From UMGS1002 sp050946195 (GTDB lineage Bacteria > Bacillota > Clostridia > Oscillospirales > CAG-272), in contig JBMNUI010000049.1 of NCBI GenBank assembly GCA_050946195.1, positions 1 through 13,811 on the forward strand: a stretch of 13,811 nucleotides of DNA, written 5' to 3'. Below are positions 1 to 6,773 of this stretch, piece by piece (the first letter of the stretch is position 1; the number at the start of each line of letters is the position of its first letter). A model generated the notes under the pieces. It saw only the letters and a list, made by a program, of their open reading frames with translations, searched no databases and was not told where the DNA came from. Made by a program: the position numbers and the translations under genes.

Positions 1-120
1 AACCGTCAAGCGGTAGGAAAAATGACCAATCCACAGCATCCTATACAGTATAGCAGATTTCTTCGTTCTTGGAGAGGAACTATAAAAACTACTACTTTTA
101 TATTATACGAGGAGAACAAA

Positions 121-423
121 ATGGCCACAATCACGGATATCGCAACTATCCCCGCCATTGCGGCGATAGTGTATGCGATAATAGAAATTGCAAAGACTGC
201 GTGCGGCGGGGATGAAAGGTTCAAAAGGTTCATCCCGCTGATATCTGCTCTGCTCGGCGCCATCTGTGGCGTCATTGCATTTTACTTTGTACCCGGTGTC
301 ATGGAAACGCAGAACATTCTGGTCGCTATCGTAATCGGCGCGGCAAGCGGATTATCTGCAACAGGAACAAATCAGGCTGTAAAGCAGCTGACAAAGGGCA
401 AAGATGAAGATGGTTCCGGGTGA
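121..423 (+). CDS. Small holin-like membrane protein (Hol44 / holin superfamily V type)
   Basis: A 100-residue protein. The start is set by GAGGAG at 109-114, six bases before ATG 121; the open frame extends upstream but without a better SD. Hydrophobic stretches lie at about residues 7-24, 37-57 and 65-80, separated by a charged loop (GGDERFKR, 29-36), and the tail is polar and charged (residues 88-100). The layout of a short N-terminal helix, a K/R-F-I-P-L-I-S turn, a Gly-rich helix and a final helix ending near NQAVKQL resembles phage holins of the Hol44 family, which permeabilise the membrane for endolysin. This is recognised by pattern, without a search. No endolysin lies beside it in the window; the gene is followed at once by a terminator and a tRNA. 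It could be the last gene of a prophage lying to the left, or a domesticated holin. Confidence 0.7.
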   Translation: MATITDIATIPAIAAIVYAIIEIAKTACGGDERFKRFIPLISALLGAICGVIAFYFVPGVMETQNILVAIVIGAASGLSATGTNQAVKQLTKGKDEDGSG

Positions 424-466
424 ATTTACCCCGACGATAAAAATGCATACGAAATGATATTACATA

Positions 467-504
467 AACCCCGCCGGAGCATGGTGCTCTTGGCGGGGTT
501 TTTT
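467..504 (+). terminator. Intrinsic terminator after the holin-like gene
   Basis: AACCCCGCC (467-475) pairs with GGCGGGGTT (492-500). An inner GAGCA/TGCTC helix (477-481 with 485-489) closes on a three-base loop. A T-run ends at 504. It is a long GC-rich stem with the correct tail for plus-strand transcription. Confidence 0.9.
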
Positions 505-506
505 AA

Positions 507-545
507 TAGTAAAAAAGCAGGGACATCAATCCCTGCTTTTTACTA
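507..545. terminator. Inverted repeat, probable terminator of the minus-strand tRNA
   Basis: GCAGGGA and TCCCTGC pair around a six-base loop. The stem is flanked by A-runs on the left and T-runs on the right, and TAGT/ACTA extends the arms with one A bulge. It can act on both strands. On the minus strand it lies about 55 bases past the end of the tRNA-Ala gene and is its likely terminator; on the plus strand it backs up the hairpin just before it. Confidence 0.8.
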
Positions 546-600
546 TCCCTACAACACTGCGCCTAATAATTACGGTCATGTGTTCGGATAGCTTTACTAT

Positions 601-676
601 TGGTGGACCTGGAGGGATTCGAACCCTTGACCTCCGCGTTGCGAACGCGGCGCTCTCCCAACTGAGCTACAAGCCC
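601..676 (-). tRNA. tRNA-Ala (anticodon CGC), CCA encoded
   Basis: Read on the minus strand, a 76-base cloverleaf folds. The acceptor helix GGGCTTG/CAGGTCC carries a G3-U70 wobble, the main identity element of alanine tRNA. The D arm is GCTC/GAGC. The anticodon stem is CCGCG/CGCGG around the loop TTCGCAA, so the anticodon is CGC, reading GCG. The variable region has five bases, the T loop is TTCGAAT, and A73 is followed by encoded CCA. The outermost T-stem pair (49-65) is an A-C mismatch; everything else pairs. It has its own promoter upstream and a hairpin terminator downstream. The small open frame across it on the plus strand is not a gene. Confidence 0.96.
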
Positions 677-693
677 GAAGAACAGCCTCCACT

Positions 694-722
694 ATTATAT
701 ATCATCATTTATCCATTGTCAA
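694..722 (-). promoter_or_regulatory. Consensus sigma-A promoter of tRNA-Ala
   Basis: On the minus strand TTGACA (717-722) and TATAAT (694-699) are both perfect matches with 17 bases between. Transcription would start near 687, about ten bases before the first base of the mature tRNA at 676. This fits a strong stable-RNA promoter. Confidence 0.88.
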
Positions 723-873
723 GTGGAGAGTGCGAATTATTATCGGGGCAAAAAATGTTATAGCATTTCGGAAAGAATGGCAATAATAATCATGGTGAAC
801 TCGGCAATATAGCAATTCAAAGCCTCAATGACCGCACCGGAATTGTCGGATGTGAGAAATTTATCATATTATG
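723..873. other. Non-coding stretch between divergent promoters
   Basis: Between the minus-strand tRNA promoter and the plus-strand pfkA promoter I see no gene. The open frame that begins at 828 and joins pfkA contains the pfkA promoter itself, so its first 55 codons are unlikely to be translated. No clear operator or repeat is visible here. Confidence 0.6.
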
Positions 874-902
874 TTGACAAGGGCATACTCATGATGTATA
901 AT
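874..902 (+). promoter_or_regulatory. Consensus sigma-A promoter of pfkA
   Basis: TTGACA (874-879) and TATAAT (897-902) match the consensus exactly, with 17 bases between. The predicted transcription start near 909 leaves a leader of about 85 bases before the pfkA start codon at 993. Confidence 0.88.
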
Positions 903-908
903 GCAATT

Positions 909-992
909 TGGTTGTTCAGCCCCTGCGGGGAGCAGACCTGCGGGATGAACGCCGATTTCATGTTGTTGCCACAAAAGGCAAGGGTAAAAAAT
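909..992 (+). promoter_or_regulatory. Structured 5' leader of pfkA
   Basis: Just after the predicted start, GTTCA (914-918) can pair with TGAAC (946-950) around an inner CCCC-TGC-GGGG hairpin (920-930). The rest of the leader is loose and ends in an SD (AAGGG near 980). The fold lacks a T-run, so it is not a terminator. It might stabilise the mRNA or bind a regulator; I recognise no known riboswitch class. Confidence 0.3.
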
Positions 993-2255
993 ATGTCAAA
1001 GGTAAAAAGAATCGCTGTTATGACAAGCGGCGGCGACTGCCAGGCCATGAACGCCACGGTGCGTGCAGTCGTGCTTGCCGCAAGAAAATATAACATTGAA
1101 ACTGTCGGAATCATGGACGGTTTTTTGGGTATGACCTACCGCCGTCCCGGGGATTTCCGCGTTCTGCGCGCTGAAAATGTCGAAAACATCATCAACCGCG
1201 GAGGCACTATACTCAATTCGGCAAGGTTTGACGAGTTCAGGCAGGAGAGTGTTGTAAAAACTGCCGCCAAGAATATGCAGGAAGAAGGCATCGACGCCCT
1301 GGTGATTGCCGGCGGCGACGGGAGCTTTCGCGGCGGCCTTGATCTGCTTAGACACAGCAACATCCCCTTCATCGGCATACCCTCGACAATAGACAACGAC
1401 ATAACCTCAACCGAATACACGCTCGGCTTTGACAGCGCGCTGCGCAACACAATAGAGATGGCCGACGCGCTGCGCGATACCTGCAACTCGCATCAACGTT
1501 GCAATGTCATTGAGGTTATGGGCCGCAACTGCGGGCAGATTGCACTTATGACAGCACTTGCCGTCGGCGCTTCGGCGGTTGCCATTCCCGAAGCCCCCGA
1601 GGCCTTTGATGCCAACAGGGTCATAGATAAAATGATAGAAGCCCGCAAGCGGGGCAAACGCAGCTTCCTTGTAATCTTTGCCGAGGGTGCCTTTGATACA
1701 AGCCTCACCGACGAGGCGAGAAAAGCCGCGCTTGACGCCGCTGCCGAAAACTACATAAACGGCAAAATCAGCGGGCGCGACCTTGCAATGATTGCAGATG
1801 AAAACTACATAAGCGCTTACGGCGAGCAGTTCCGCACAAAGCTGCAGCGCCGCTCGCGTGAGGAATTTGCAAGATATTATGCCGAGACAGGCGATGTTTG
1901 CTTCAAGGACGAATACATTGAAACCAAATTCGCCCGCTTTGCCCATGTGGCAAGGGGCGGCAGCCCGACGGTTTACGACCGGGTGACCGCGTCGCGGATG
2001 GGCGAGCTTGCGGTTGACCTTATCGCCGCAAACAAGGCAAACCGCTGCATCTGCGTGCATGACGGCAGAATAACCTCGATGGACATTTGGGACGCTATCA
2101 ATGTCGACTCGGTTTACCGCAAATACCGCAAAACCGGCGTCCATGACGCCGAGGCAACAGCAAAGCTCAACCCGCTGCAGAAAAAGCTGTATGATAACAG
2201 AGTCAGGCTCACCGAAGAGCTGATTAAATCAGCCGCTGCACTATCCGAAATATAA
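993..2255 (+). CDS. pfkA: ATP-type 6-phosphofructokinase (long form)
   Basis: This cytoplasmic enzyme phosphorylates fructose 6-phosphate to fructose 1,6-bisphosphate, the committed step of glycolysis. ATG 993 is chosen because AAGGG lies about eight bases upstream and the promoter lies inside the longer open frame. The protein has 420 residues. Visible motifs are TSGGDC at 11-16 (nucleotide loop), GGDGS at 107-111, STIDND at 131-136 with catalytic D134, SHQR at 166-169, EVMGR at 174-178, AEGA at 230-233 and ARGGSP at 320-325. Gly after GGD points to ATP rather than pyrophosphate, since PPi enzymes carry Asp there. The position that is Gly in ATP enzymes and Lys in PPi enzymes is Ser131, so donor choice is not fully certain. 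It is about 100 residues longer than E. coli PfkA, mostly because of an extra stretch at about residues 255-312. It is a single-gene unit with its own promoter and terminator. Confidence 0.93.
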   Translation: MSKVKRIAVMTSGGDCQAMNATVRAVVLAARKYNIETVGIMDGFLGMTYRRPGDFRVLRAENVENIINRGGTILNSARFDEFRQESVVKTAAKNMQEEGIDALVIAGGDGSFRGGLDLLRHSNIPFIGIPSTIDNDITSTEYTLGFDSALRNTIEMADALRDTCNSHQRCNVIEVMGRNCGQIALMTALAVGASAVAIPEAPEAFDANRVIDKMIEARKRGKRSFLVIFAEGAFDTSLTDEARKAALDAAAENYINGKISGRDLAMIADENYISAYGEQFRTKLQRRSREEFARYYAETGDVCFKDEYIETKFARFAHVARGGSPTVYDRVTASRMGELAVDLIAANKANRCICVHDGRITSMDIWDAINVDSVYRKYRKTGVHDAEATAKLNPLQKKLYDNRVRLTEELIKSAAALSEI

Positions 2256-2263
2256 AATTGTCA

Positions 2264-2300
2264 GGACGGCCTCTTTTCCGAAGGGGCCGCCTTTTTTGTT
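2264..2300 (+). terminator. Intrinsic terminator of pfkA
   Basis: GGCCTC (2268-2273) pairs with GGGGCC (2283-2288), with further pairs outside one mismatch. TTTTTT and a second T cluster follow (2292-2300). It starts nine bases after the pfkA stop codon. Confidence 0.88.
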
Positions 2301-2354
2301 TTGGTAATTCGCGGCGGACAGCCGGCAGATTTTGATTAAAATGCTGCACGGGCC

Positions 2355-2383
2355 TTTAAAAAGTCCCCGCGATGCTTTATAAT
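2355..2383 (+). promoter_or_regulatory. Probable sigma-A promoter of cca
   Basis: TTTAAA (2355-2360, four of six consensus bases) and a perfect TATAAT (2378-2383) are 17 bases apart, downstream of the pfkA terminator. Transcription would start near 2390, leaving a leader of about 78 bases before the cca start at 2468. Confidence 0.65.
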
Positions 2384-2467
2384 AAAAAAGTGAAACTATG
2401 CTCAAAAATCTGCAGATTACCTGTGGGCCGGGATGTGCCCGCGATTTCGGAAACAGGGGTTTTGAGA

Positions 2468-3796
2468 ATGAATTTCGATGTAATACCAAAAGAGGCCATA
2501 AATGTGTTTGACCGGTTGGTGTTGCGCGGGTTTGAGGCCTTTTTTGTGGGCGGCTGCGTGCGCGATGTCCTGCGCGGCATCCCGCCGCACGACTGGGACA
2601 TCACCACAAACGCCACCCCCGAGCAAATGAAGGAATGTTTTGCCGGACTCCGGGTGATTGAAACTGGAATCAAGCACGGCACGCTCATGGTTGTCTCCGA
2701 CGGCAAGAACTTGGAGGTCACAACCTACCGAGTCGACGGAAAATATGAAGATAACCGCCGCCCCTCCGAGGTTTATTTTACACGAAACCTTCGCGACGAC
2801 CTCTCGCGGCGCGACTTCACCATCAACGCCATGGCATACGCCCCCGGCTGCGGCCTTGTCGACATATTCGGAGGCAGGGAGGATGTCGCGCAAAAGATTA
2901 TCCGCTGCGTCGGGAATCCCGACCTGCGCTTTCACGAGGACGGGCTACGGATTCTGCGCGCGCTTCGTTTTGCTTCGGTGCTCGATTTTACGATTGAACC
3001 CGAAACTGCCCGCAGCATACATGTAAACCGCAGCCTCCTGAAGAACATTTCGGCCGAGCGGGTGCGCGACGAGTTTTTCGGGCTTATAACCGGCCTGGGT
3101 GCCGGGCGGGTGCTGCTTGAATTTCGGGATGTCATCCGCGAGTTCATTCCCGAAGTCGTGCCGGCAGAGGGGCTTGAACAAAACCCCCTTGATATATATA
3201 CCCGCTCTGTCAGGACTGTTGCCGCCGAAGAGTTGGGGGATGTTTATGTGCGGCTTGCGCTCTTTTTTCATGGTATCACTTCCTGCGGTGCCGGGGAGCA
3301 GGAGGGCGGGTGTTCTCAAGGACACGAGGAGCAGGGCGCCGAGCTTGCTGAGGCTGTCCTGCGACGACTGCGTGCCGACAACCGCACAATCTCAACGGTA
3401 AAATGCCTGATTCGGGCTTACCACACCGAAATACCCGGCGACGAGAGGGAAATGCGCCGGCTGCTGGCCTCACTCGGAGAGCAGAATACCCGCCGGCTCC
3501 TCGGCCTGCGCCGGGCCGTCTCGGCGCAAAAATCAGAAAACGTTCAGGCTGAACTTGAGAAAATCACGTCAGCCGGGAAGCTGCTTGAAGGTGTGCTGAG
3601 TGCGGGGTGCTGCCTTTCTCTGCGGGACCTTGCGGTCGGCGGGGAGGATTTGATACGGCTCGGCGTGAAGCCGGGACGCAGGGTCGGGAAGCTGCTCTCA
3701 GAGCTGCTCGATGAGGTGATTGACGGGAAGTTGCCAAATGAGCGGGAGGCATTGCTTCGTGCCGCTAAGAAGAAGATTAATAGGGCCATTAAGTAA
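2468..3796 (+). CDS. cca: CCA tRNA nucleotidyltransferase (class II)
   Basis: This enzyme adds or repairs the 3' CCA of tRNAs from CTP and ATP without a template. ATG 2468 has AGGGG eight bases upstream, and the predicted promoter rules out the longer frame. The protein has 442 residues. The head domain shows GGCVRD (28-33) and DWD (42-44, the two metal-binding aspartates). RRDFT at 114-118 is the motif that holds the base, and ED-RI-R at 157-164 follows, so this is a class II nucleotidyltransferase. A poly(A) polymerase has a similar core, but the lineage and the single-copy look favour CCA addition. The C-terminal region should contain an HD fold, but its expected His-Asp reads H268-G269 and the earlier His is R249. 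Phosphohydrolase activity is therefore unlikely. It is transcribed alone and closed by a strong terminator. The tRNA-Ala nearby already encodes CCA, so repair may be part of its job. Confidence 0.92.
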   Translation: MNFDVIPKEAINVFDRLVLRGFEAFFVGGCVRDVLRGIPPHDWDITTNATPEQMKECFAGLRVIETGIKHGTLMVVSDGKNLEVTTYRVDGKYEDNRRPSEVYFTRNLRDDLSRRDFTINAMAYAPGCGLVDIFGGREDVAQKIIRCVGNPDLRFHEDGLRILRALRFASVLDFTIEPETARSIHVNRSLLKNISAERVRDEFFGLITGLGAGRVLLEFRDVIREFIPEVVPAEGLEQNPLDIYTRSVRTVAAEELGDVYVRLALFFHGITSCGAGEQEGGCSQGHEEQGAELAEAVLRRLRADNRTISTVKCLIRAYHTEIPGDEREMRRLLASLGEQNTRRLLGLRRAVSAQKSENVQAELEKITSAGKLLEGVLSAGCCLSLRDLAVGGEDLIRLGVKPGRRVGKLLSELLDEVIDGKLPNEREALLRAAKKKINRAIK

Positions 3797-3806
3797 ACAG
3801 GTGTTC

Positions 3807-3840
3807 GCCCGGGCGCGGTGTGCCGCGCCCGGGCATTTTT
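3807..3840 (+). terminator. Intrinsic terminator of cca
   Basis: A perfect 12-bp GC stem, GCCCGGGCGCGG (3807-3818) with CCGCGCCCGGGC (3823-3834), has a four-base loop and is followed by ATTTTT. It begins ten bases after the cca stop codon. Confidence 0.93.
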
Positions 3841-3971
3841 GTGCGGGATTTTATGGGTCTTGAGCGGGGGCGGGAGCGGAGGGGGCCGCAAATAAAGCGA
3901 CATCACGGGAGCGGCGCCCCCATCTTCTTTCTTAAGCGGGCTAAATTCAGAAAAACTTCACACGCGCGTTA

Positions 3972-4000
3972 TTGAAATACATATTTTATTATGTTATACT
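3972..4000 (+). promoter_or_regulatory. Probable sigma-A promoter of dut and downstream genes
   Basis: TTGAAA (3972-3977) and TATACT (3995-4000) are 17 bases apart in a locally AT-rich patch. The start would be near 4006. With no strong terminator seen before 13117, transcripts from here could continue through the LRR gene, maf and mreBCD. The preceding 3841-3960 holds no gene that I can support. Confidence 0.7.
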
Positions 4001-4004
4001 AAAA

Positions 4005-4021
4005 GCGGCCGCGCATATGCG
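4005..4021. repeat. Two touching palindromes at the dut transcription start
   Basis: GCGGCCGC (4005-4012) and CGCATATGCG (4012-4021) are both perfect palindromes and sit on the predicted start site. They could be an operator or a small 5' hairpin; short GC-rich palindromes also arise by chance. Confidence 0.3.
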
Positions 4022-4046
4022 GCTCAAACAATCAAAGGAAGTTACA

Positions 4047-4514
4047 ATGGATATTGAGGTTAAAGTCAAACTCACACGCGGTGCCTCGCTTCCGGCATAC
4101 GCTACGGAGGGCTCGGCGGCGCTTGATTTGCGGGCGGCGCTCGAGGGCGGGAGTATCACCATCCCGGCCGGCGGCAGGGCGCTCATACCCACCGGAGTGT
4201 CGATTTCGCCCCAGAACAGCGATGGCACAGGGCCGGATTCCGGGGTGGTTGCTATTGTCGCCGCACGCAGCGGCCTGGCCACAAAGCACGGGATAACCCT
4301 CTCAAACGGCATCGGGGTCATAGATTCGGACTACCGGGGCGAGATTTTGGTCGGGCTCACCAACACGTCTGATAGCGACTTTGTCGTGCGGGACGGCGAC
4401 AGGATCGCCCAGCTCATGTTTCTGCCGGTGCTGCGCGCCCGGCTTGTCGAGGCAGACACGCTTGACAGCACACAGCGCGGTGAGGGCGGCTTCGGCTCAA
4501 CGGGTATAAAATAA
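4047..4514 (+). CDS. dut: dUTP pyrophosphatase (trimeric dUTPase)
   Basis: Hydrolyses dUTP to dUMP and pyrophosphate. This keeps uracil out of DNA and feeds thymidylate synthesis. ATG 4047 has AAAGGAAG at 4034-4041; the longer open frame starts inside the -35 element and is not used. The protein has 155 residues, normal for the trimeric family. All five motifs are present: SAALDL (23-28), RSGLA (74-78), NGIGVIDSDYRGE (87-99, with D93 and the uracil-stacking Y96), RIAQLMF (about 121-127) and RGEGGFGSTG (144-153). Motif one has Ala where Gly is usual (AALDL rather than AGLDL), which should be tolerated. Its stop codon lies three bases before the LRR protein's start, so the two are probably co-transcribed. 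Confidence 0.95.
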   Translation: MDIEVKVKLTRGASLPAYATEGSAALDLRAALEGGSITIPAGGRALIPTGVSISPQNSDGTGPDSGVVAIVAARSGLATKHGITLSNGIGVIDSDYRGEILVGLTNTSDSDFVVRDGDRIAQLMFLPVLRARLVEADTLDSTQRGEGGFGSTGIK

Positions 4515-4517
4515 AAT

Positions 4518-6773
4518 ATGGTACATATTACAAAAAAACTTTTTACCGCAACACTTGCGGTAATGCTTGCGGCAGGGCTTCTCATTTCACCGGTGTCCGC
4601 GGCCGGGGGTGTCTGGGATTATGAATACACAGAAAACCCCGACGGCAGTGTGACGATAACCGCCTATTCGGGCAGCAGCACTTCGGTCGCAATTCCCGGG
4701 ATGCTCGGCGGCCGTCCGGTGCGTGAAATTGGCGCCGGCACCTTTGCCGGGCACAGCCAAATTAAGGAAGTTTATTTCGAAAACGGAGTATCGGTCATCG
4801 GGGCGGGTACTTTCTCGGGCTGCACTTCGCTTGAGGTGCTGGTGCTGCCGCCGTCGGTTGAGATAATCGAAGAAAATGCCTTTTTCGGCTGCACATCGCT
4901 TTCTGAGGTCGACTTTGCCGGGGGGCTGAAAAAAATCGGTGAGGGCGCCTTTTTGGACTGCGCGCTGGAATATGCCTACCTCCCCGCAACACTTGAGGAG
5001 GTCGGCGCCGGCGCATTTGCCGGGAGCACGCCCCTTGAGTTTGTGGTTGTGGCAAATCCCTCTGCCACGGCGCGCTACGGCGCCGGTTGCTTCGGCCGGG
5101 CGAAGGTCTATGCAGATTACGACTCGGCCGCCCGGAGCTTTGCCGCTGCTGAGCAGCTTGAATTTTCGGCCATAAATCAGGTGACGGACTTTGAGTATCA
5201 GGTTCTCAGCGGCGGGGTGAGGATAACCGCCTGCACGGGCAGCACCGAGACGGTTGTCGTGCCCGGTGAAATTGCTGGAAAGAAGGTTATCGCAATAGGC
5301 GACAGGGCTTTTTCGGCTGATGCCGGCAGGTGTGCTGATGCCAGAATAATCATTTTGCCCGACTCGATAAGGACAATCGGGAGTTACGCCTTCTCGGGCA
5401 CATCGTCACTTGAGTACATACGCATGCCGCGCGAGCTTGAGGATGTCATAGGTCAAAATACCTTTAAAAACTGCTCGTCGCTCAGGAGCATCAGAATCCC
5501 TTTTGGTATAGAACGCATTGAAATGGAGGCCTTTTACGGCTGTTTGTCGCTGACAAGAGTCGAGCTTGCGTCAAGTGTGACAAGCATCGCGGCCGGAGCC
5601 TTCGGCGGCTGCCCGGCGCTTGCCAAGCTTATCTGCCACGGCGACGAGCCGGCCTGCGATTATCGGGATGTCGTCTCGGATATGGTTTCATTTGCCGGTG
5701 TTGGGGACATGACAGTTTACATAAAAGCCGGCACAGACTGGAGCCTTGTCGACAATATGTGGTACCCCAACGGCACAAGCCCGGAATATGAGGGATACCG
5801 AATTGAAGTTATCGAGCACGACTGCTTTTTCCTTGAAAAAGTCATCACCCCGGTTTCCTGCGCCAACTCGGGTGTCTCGGAATTCTACTGCCCCTTCTGC
5901 GGGCAGAGCTATTTCGAGCATTACCCGAGAGAGGAGCACAGTTATGTCAGCACCGGCATTATAAACGGTATTGAGACCTTCAGGTGCATCCGGTGCAACG
6001 AAAGCTATCTTCTCTATCACATCGACCACGCCGATATTTCCCCGGTAATCGACACCGAGCGGCCACAGGGGAGCATGGTAACCTCGGCAGAGGTCAGCTT
6101 TTTGGGAAAACCGCTTACATACGGCATAGATTACACATTTACCGAGGAGTACAACAGCCAGTACCGCCGGGTTGAGCTGGTATTTGCCGGGCTGGGCGAG
6201 TATACCGGCACGAAAAGGCTGGCATACAGGCTTGCAGACAACAAGTGGTTGACCCCCCATTGGGTCACGGTTACCGGCGCGTCGGGCAGCGGGTGGTATT
6301 ATCACAACGACATTGTGGAAATGTCAGCCGACCCGGCGCCTGCCGGGATGGAGGTCGGGGAATGGCATTTCAGCGAGGGCGTCGAGTATACCTCGGTAAG
6401 AGGTGATGACGCGATGTTTGTAATGCCGGACAGGGATGTGACGGTGACCCTGACATTTGTGCCGATTGAAGAGACAAGCACCCCCGACACAGAGGAAACA
6501 ACAACCGCCCCGCCCGAATACGAAACCACGACAGAACCTCACGAAGAGCAGACCACAACAGAGCCGCCTGCCACCGAGTCCCCAGACGAGCCGACTGAGC
6601 CTGCCGAGACCGAGCCTTTTATAAGAACCCCCGAAGGTTGGGAGATTGTCAAAAAGGCGATTATCTGGGGCGTGGTGCTGCTTGTTTCGCTGACCGCCAT
6701 GGTTGCGGCAAGTATAATACTCCTCAAAAAGGAAAAAATAGAGGAGAATAAAACCGAAGGACCAAAAAAATGA
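4518..6773 (+). CDS. BspA-like leucine-rich-repeat surface protein, membrane-anchored
   Basis: A 751-residue exported protein of unknown ligand. Residues 1-28 form a signal peptide: KK, a hydrophobic core, and cleavage probably after PVSA. Two LRR_5/BspA-type blocks follow (about 34-205 and 224-400). Each block opens with the same module, an aromatic-E-Y strand, a V-x-I-T-A strand and a V-x-x-P-G turn, and then runs through repeats with F-x-G-C-T/S-S-L and I-G-x-G-A-F signatures. Residues 448-493 hold cysteine pairs (CPFC 458-461, CIRC 490-493) that could bind metal or form disulfides. A beta-rich module and a Thr/Glu/Pro stalk (about 650-700) lead to a transmembrane helix (about 712-734) and a lysine-rich tail; there is no LPXTG. 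BspA-like repeats often mediate adhesion or protein binding. The SD is weak, so translation may depend on dut just upstream. Its last four bases overlap the maf start. Whether it serves the cell-wall machinery is only suggested by position. Confidence 0.88.
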   Translation: MVHITKKLFTATLAVMLAAGLLISPVSAAGGVWDYEYTENPDGSVTITAYSGSSTSVAIPGMLGGRPVREIGAGTFAGHSQIKEVYFENGVSVIGAGTFSGCTSLEVLVLPPSVEIIEENAFFGCTSLSEVDFAGGLKKIGEGAFLDCALEYAYLPATLEEVGAGAFAGSTPLEFVVVANPSATARYGAGCFGRAKVYADYDSAARSFAAAEQLEFSAINQVTDFEYQVLSGGVRITACTGSTETVVVPGEIAGKKVIAIGDRAFSADAGRCADARIIILPDSIRTIGSYAFSGTSSLEYIRMPRELEDVIGQNTFKNCSSLRSIRIPFGIERIEMEAFYGCLSLTRVELASSVTSIAAGAFGGCPALAKLICHGDEPACDYRDVVSDMVSFAGVGDMTVYIKAGTDWSLVDNMWYPNGTSPEYEGYRIEVIEHDCFFLEKVITPVSCANSGVSEFYCPFCGQSYFEHYPREEHSYVSTGIINGIETFRCIRCNESYLLYHIDHADISPVIDTERPQGSMVTSAEVSFLGKPLTYGIDYTFTEEYNSQYRRVELVFAGLGEYTGTKRLAYRLADNKWLTPHWVTVTGASGSGWYYHNDIVEMSADPAPAGMEVGEWHFSEGVEYTSVRGDDAMFVMPDRDVTVTLTFVPIEETSTPDTEETTTAPPEYETTTEPHEEQTTTEPPATESPDEPTEPAETEPFIRTPEGWEIVKKAIIWGVVLLVSLTAMVAASIILLKKEKIEENKTEGPKK
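4617..5312 (+). repeat. Internal duplication in the LRR protein
   Basis: The segment coding residues 34-76 (4617-4745) recurs in diverged form at residues 224-265 (5187-5312). Shared positions include E-Y, V-x-I-T-A, S/T-G-S, V-x-x-P-G, G-x-x-V and I-G-x-x-x-F, with one residue of length difference. Each copy heads its own LRR block, so the ectodomain seems to have arisen by duplication of a whole LRR unit. Confidence 0.7.

Noticed and set aside
578..763. Small plus-strand open frame coding GGPGGIRTLDLRV-like peptide
   Set aside because: It is the antisense of tRNA-Ala; this peptide is a familiar artefact of tRNA genes and the frame also crosses the tRNA promoter.
828..992. 55-codon N-terminal extension of phosphofructokinase
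   Set aside because: It contains the consensus promoter, has no similarity to PFK, and ATG 993 has a good SD.
1407..2144. Long minus-strand open frame (245 codons) opposite pfkA
   Set aside because: It is antisense to a conserved enzyme, has no SD or family features, and arises from GC-rich codon bias.
2372..2467. Longer N-terminus for the CCA enzyme
   Set aside because: Its ATG lies upstream of the predicted -10 element, and the conserved protein starts at ATG 2468 with an SD.
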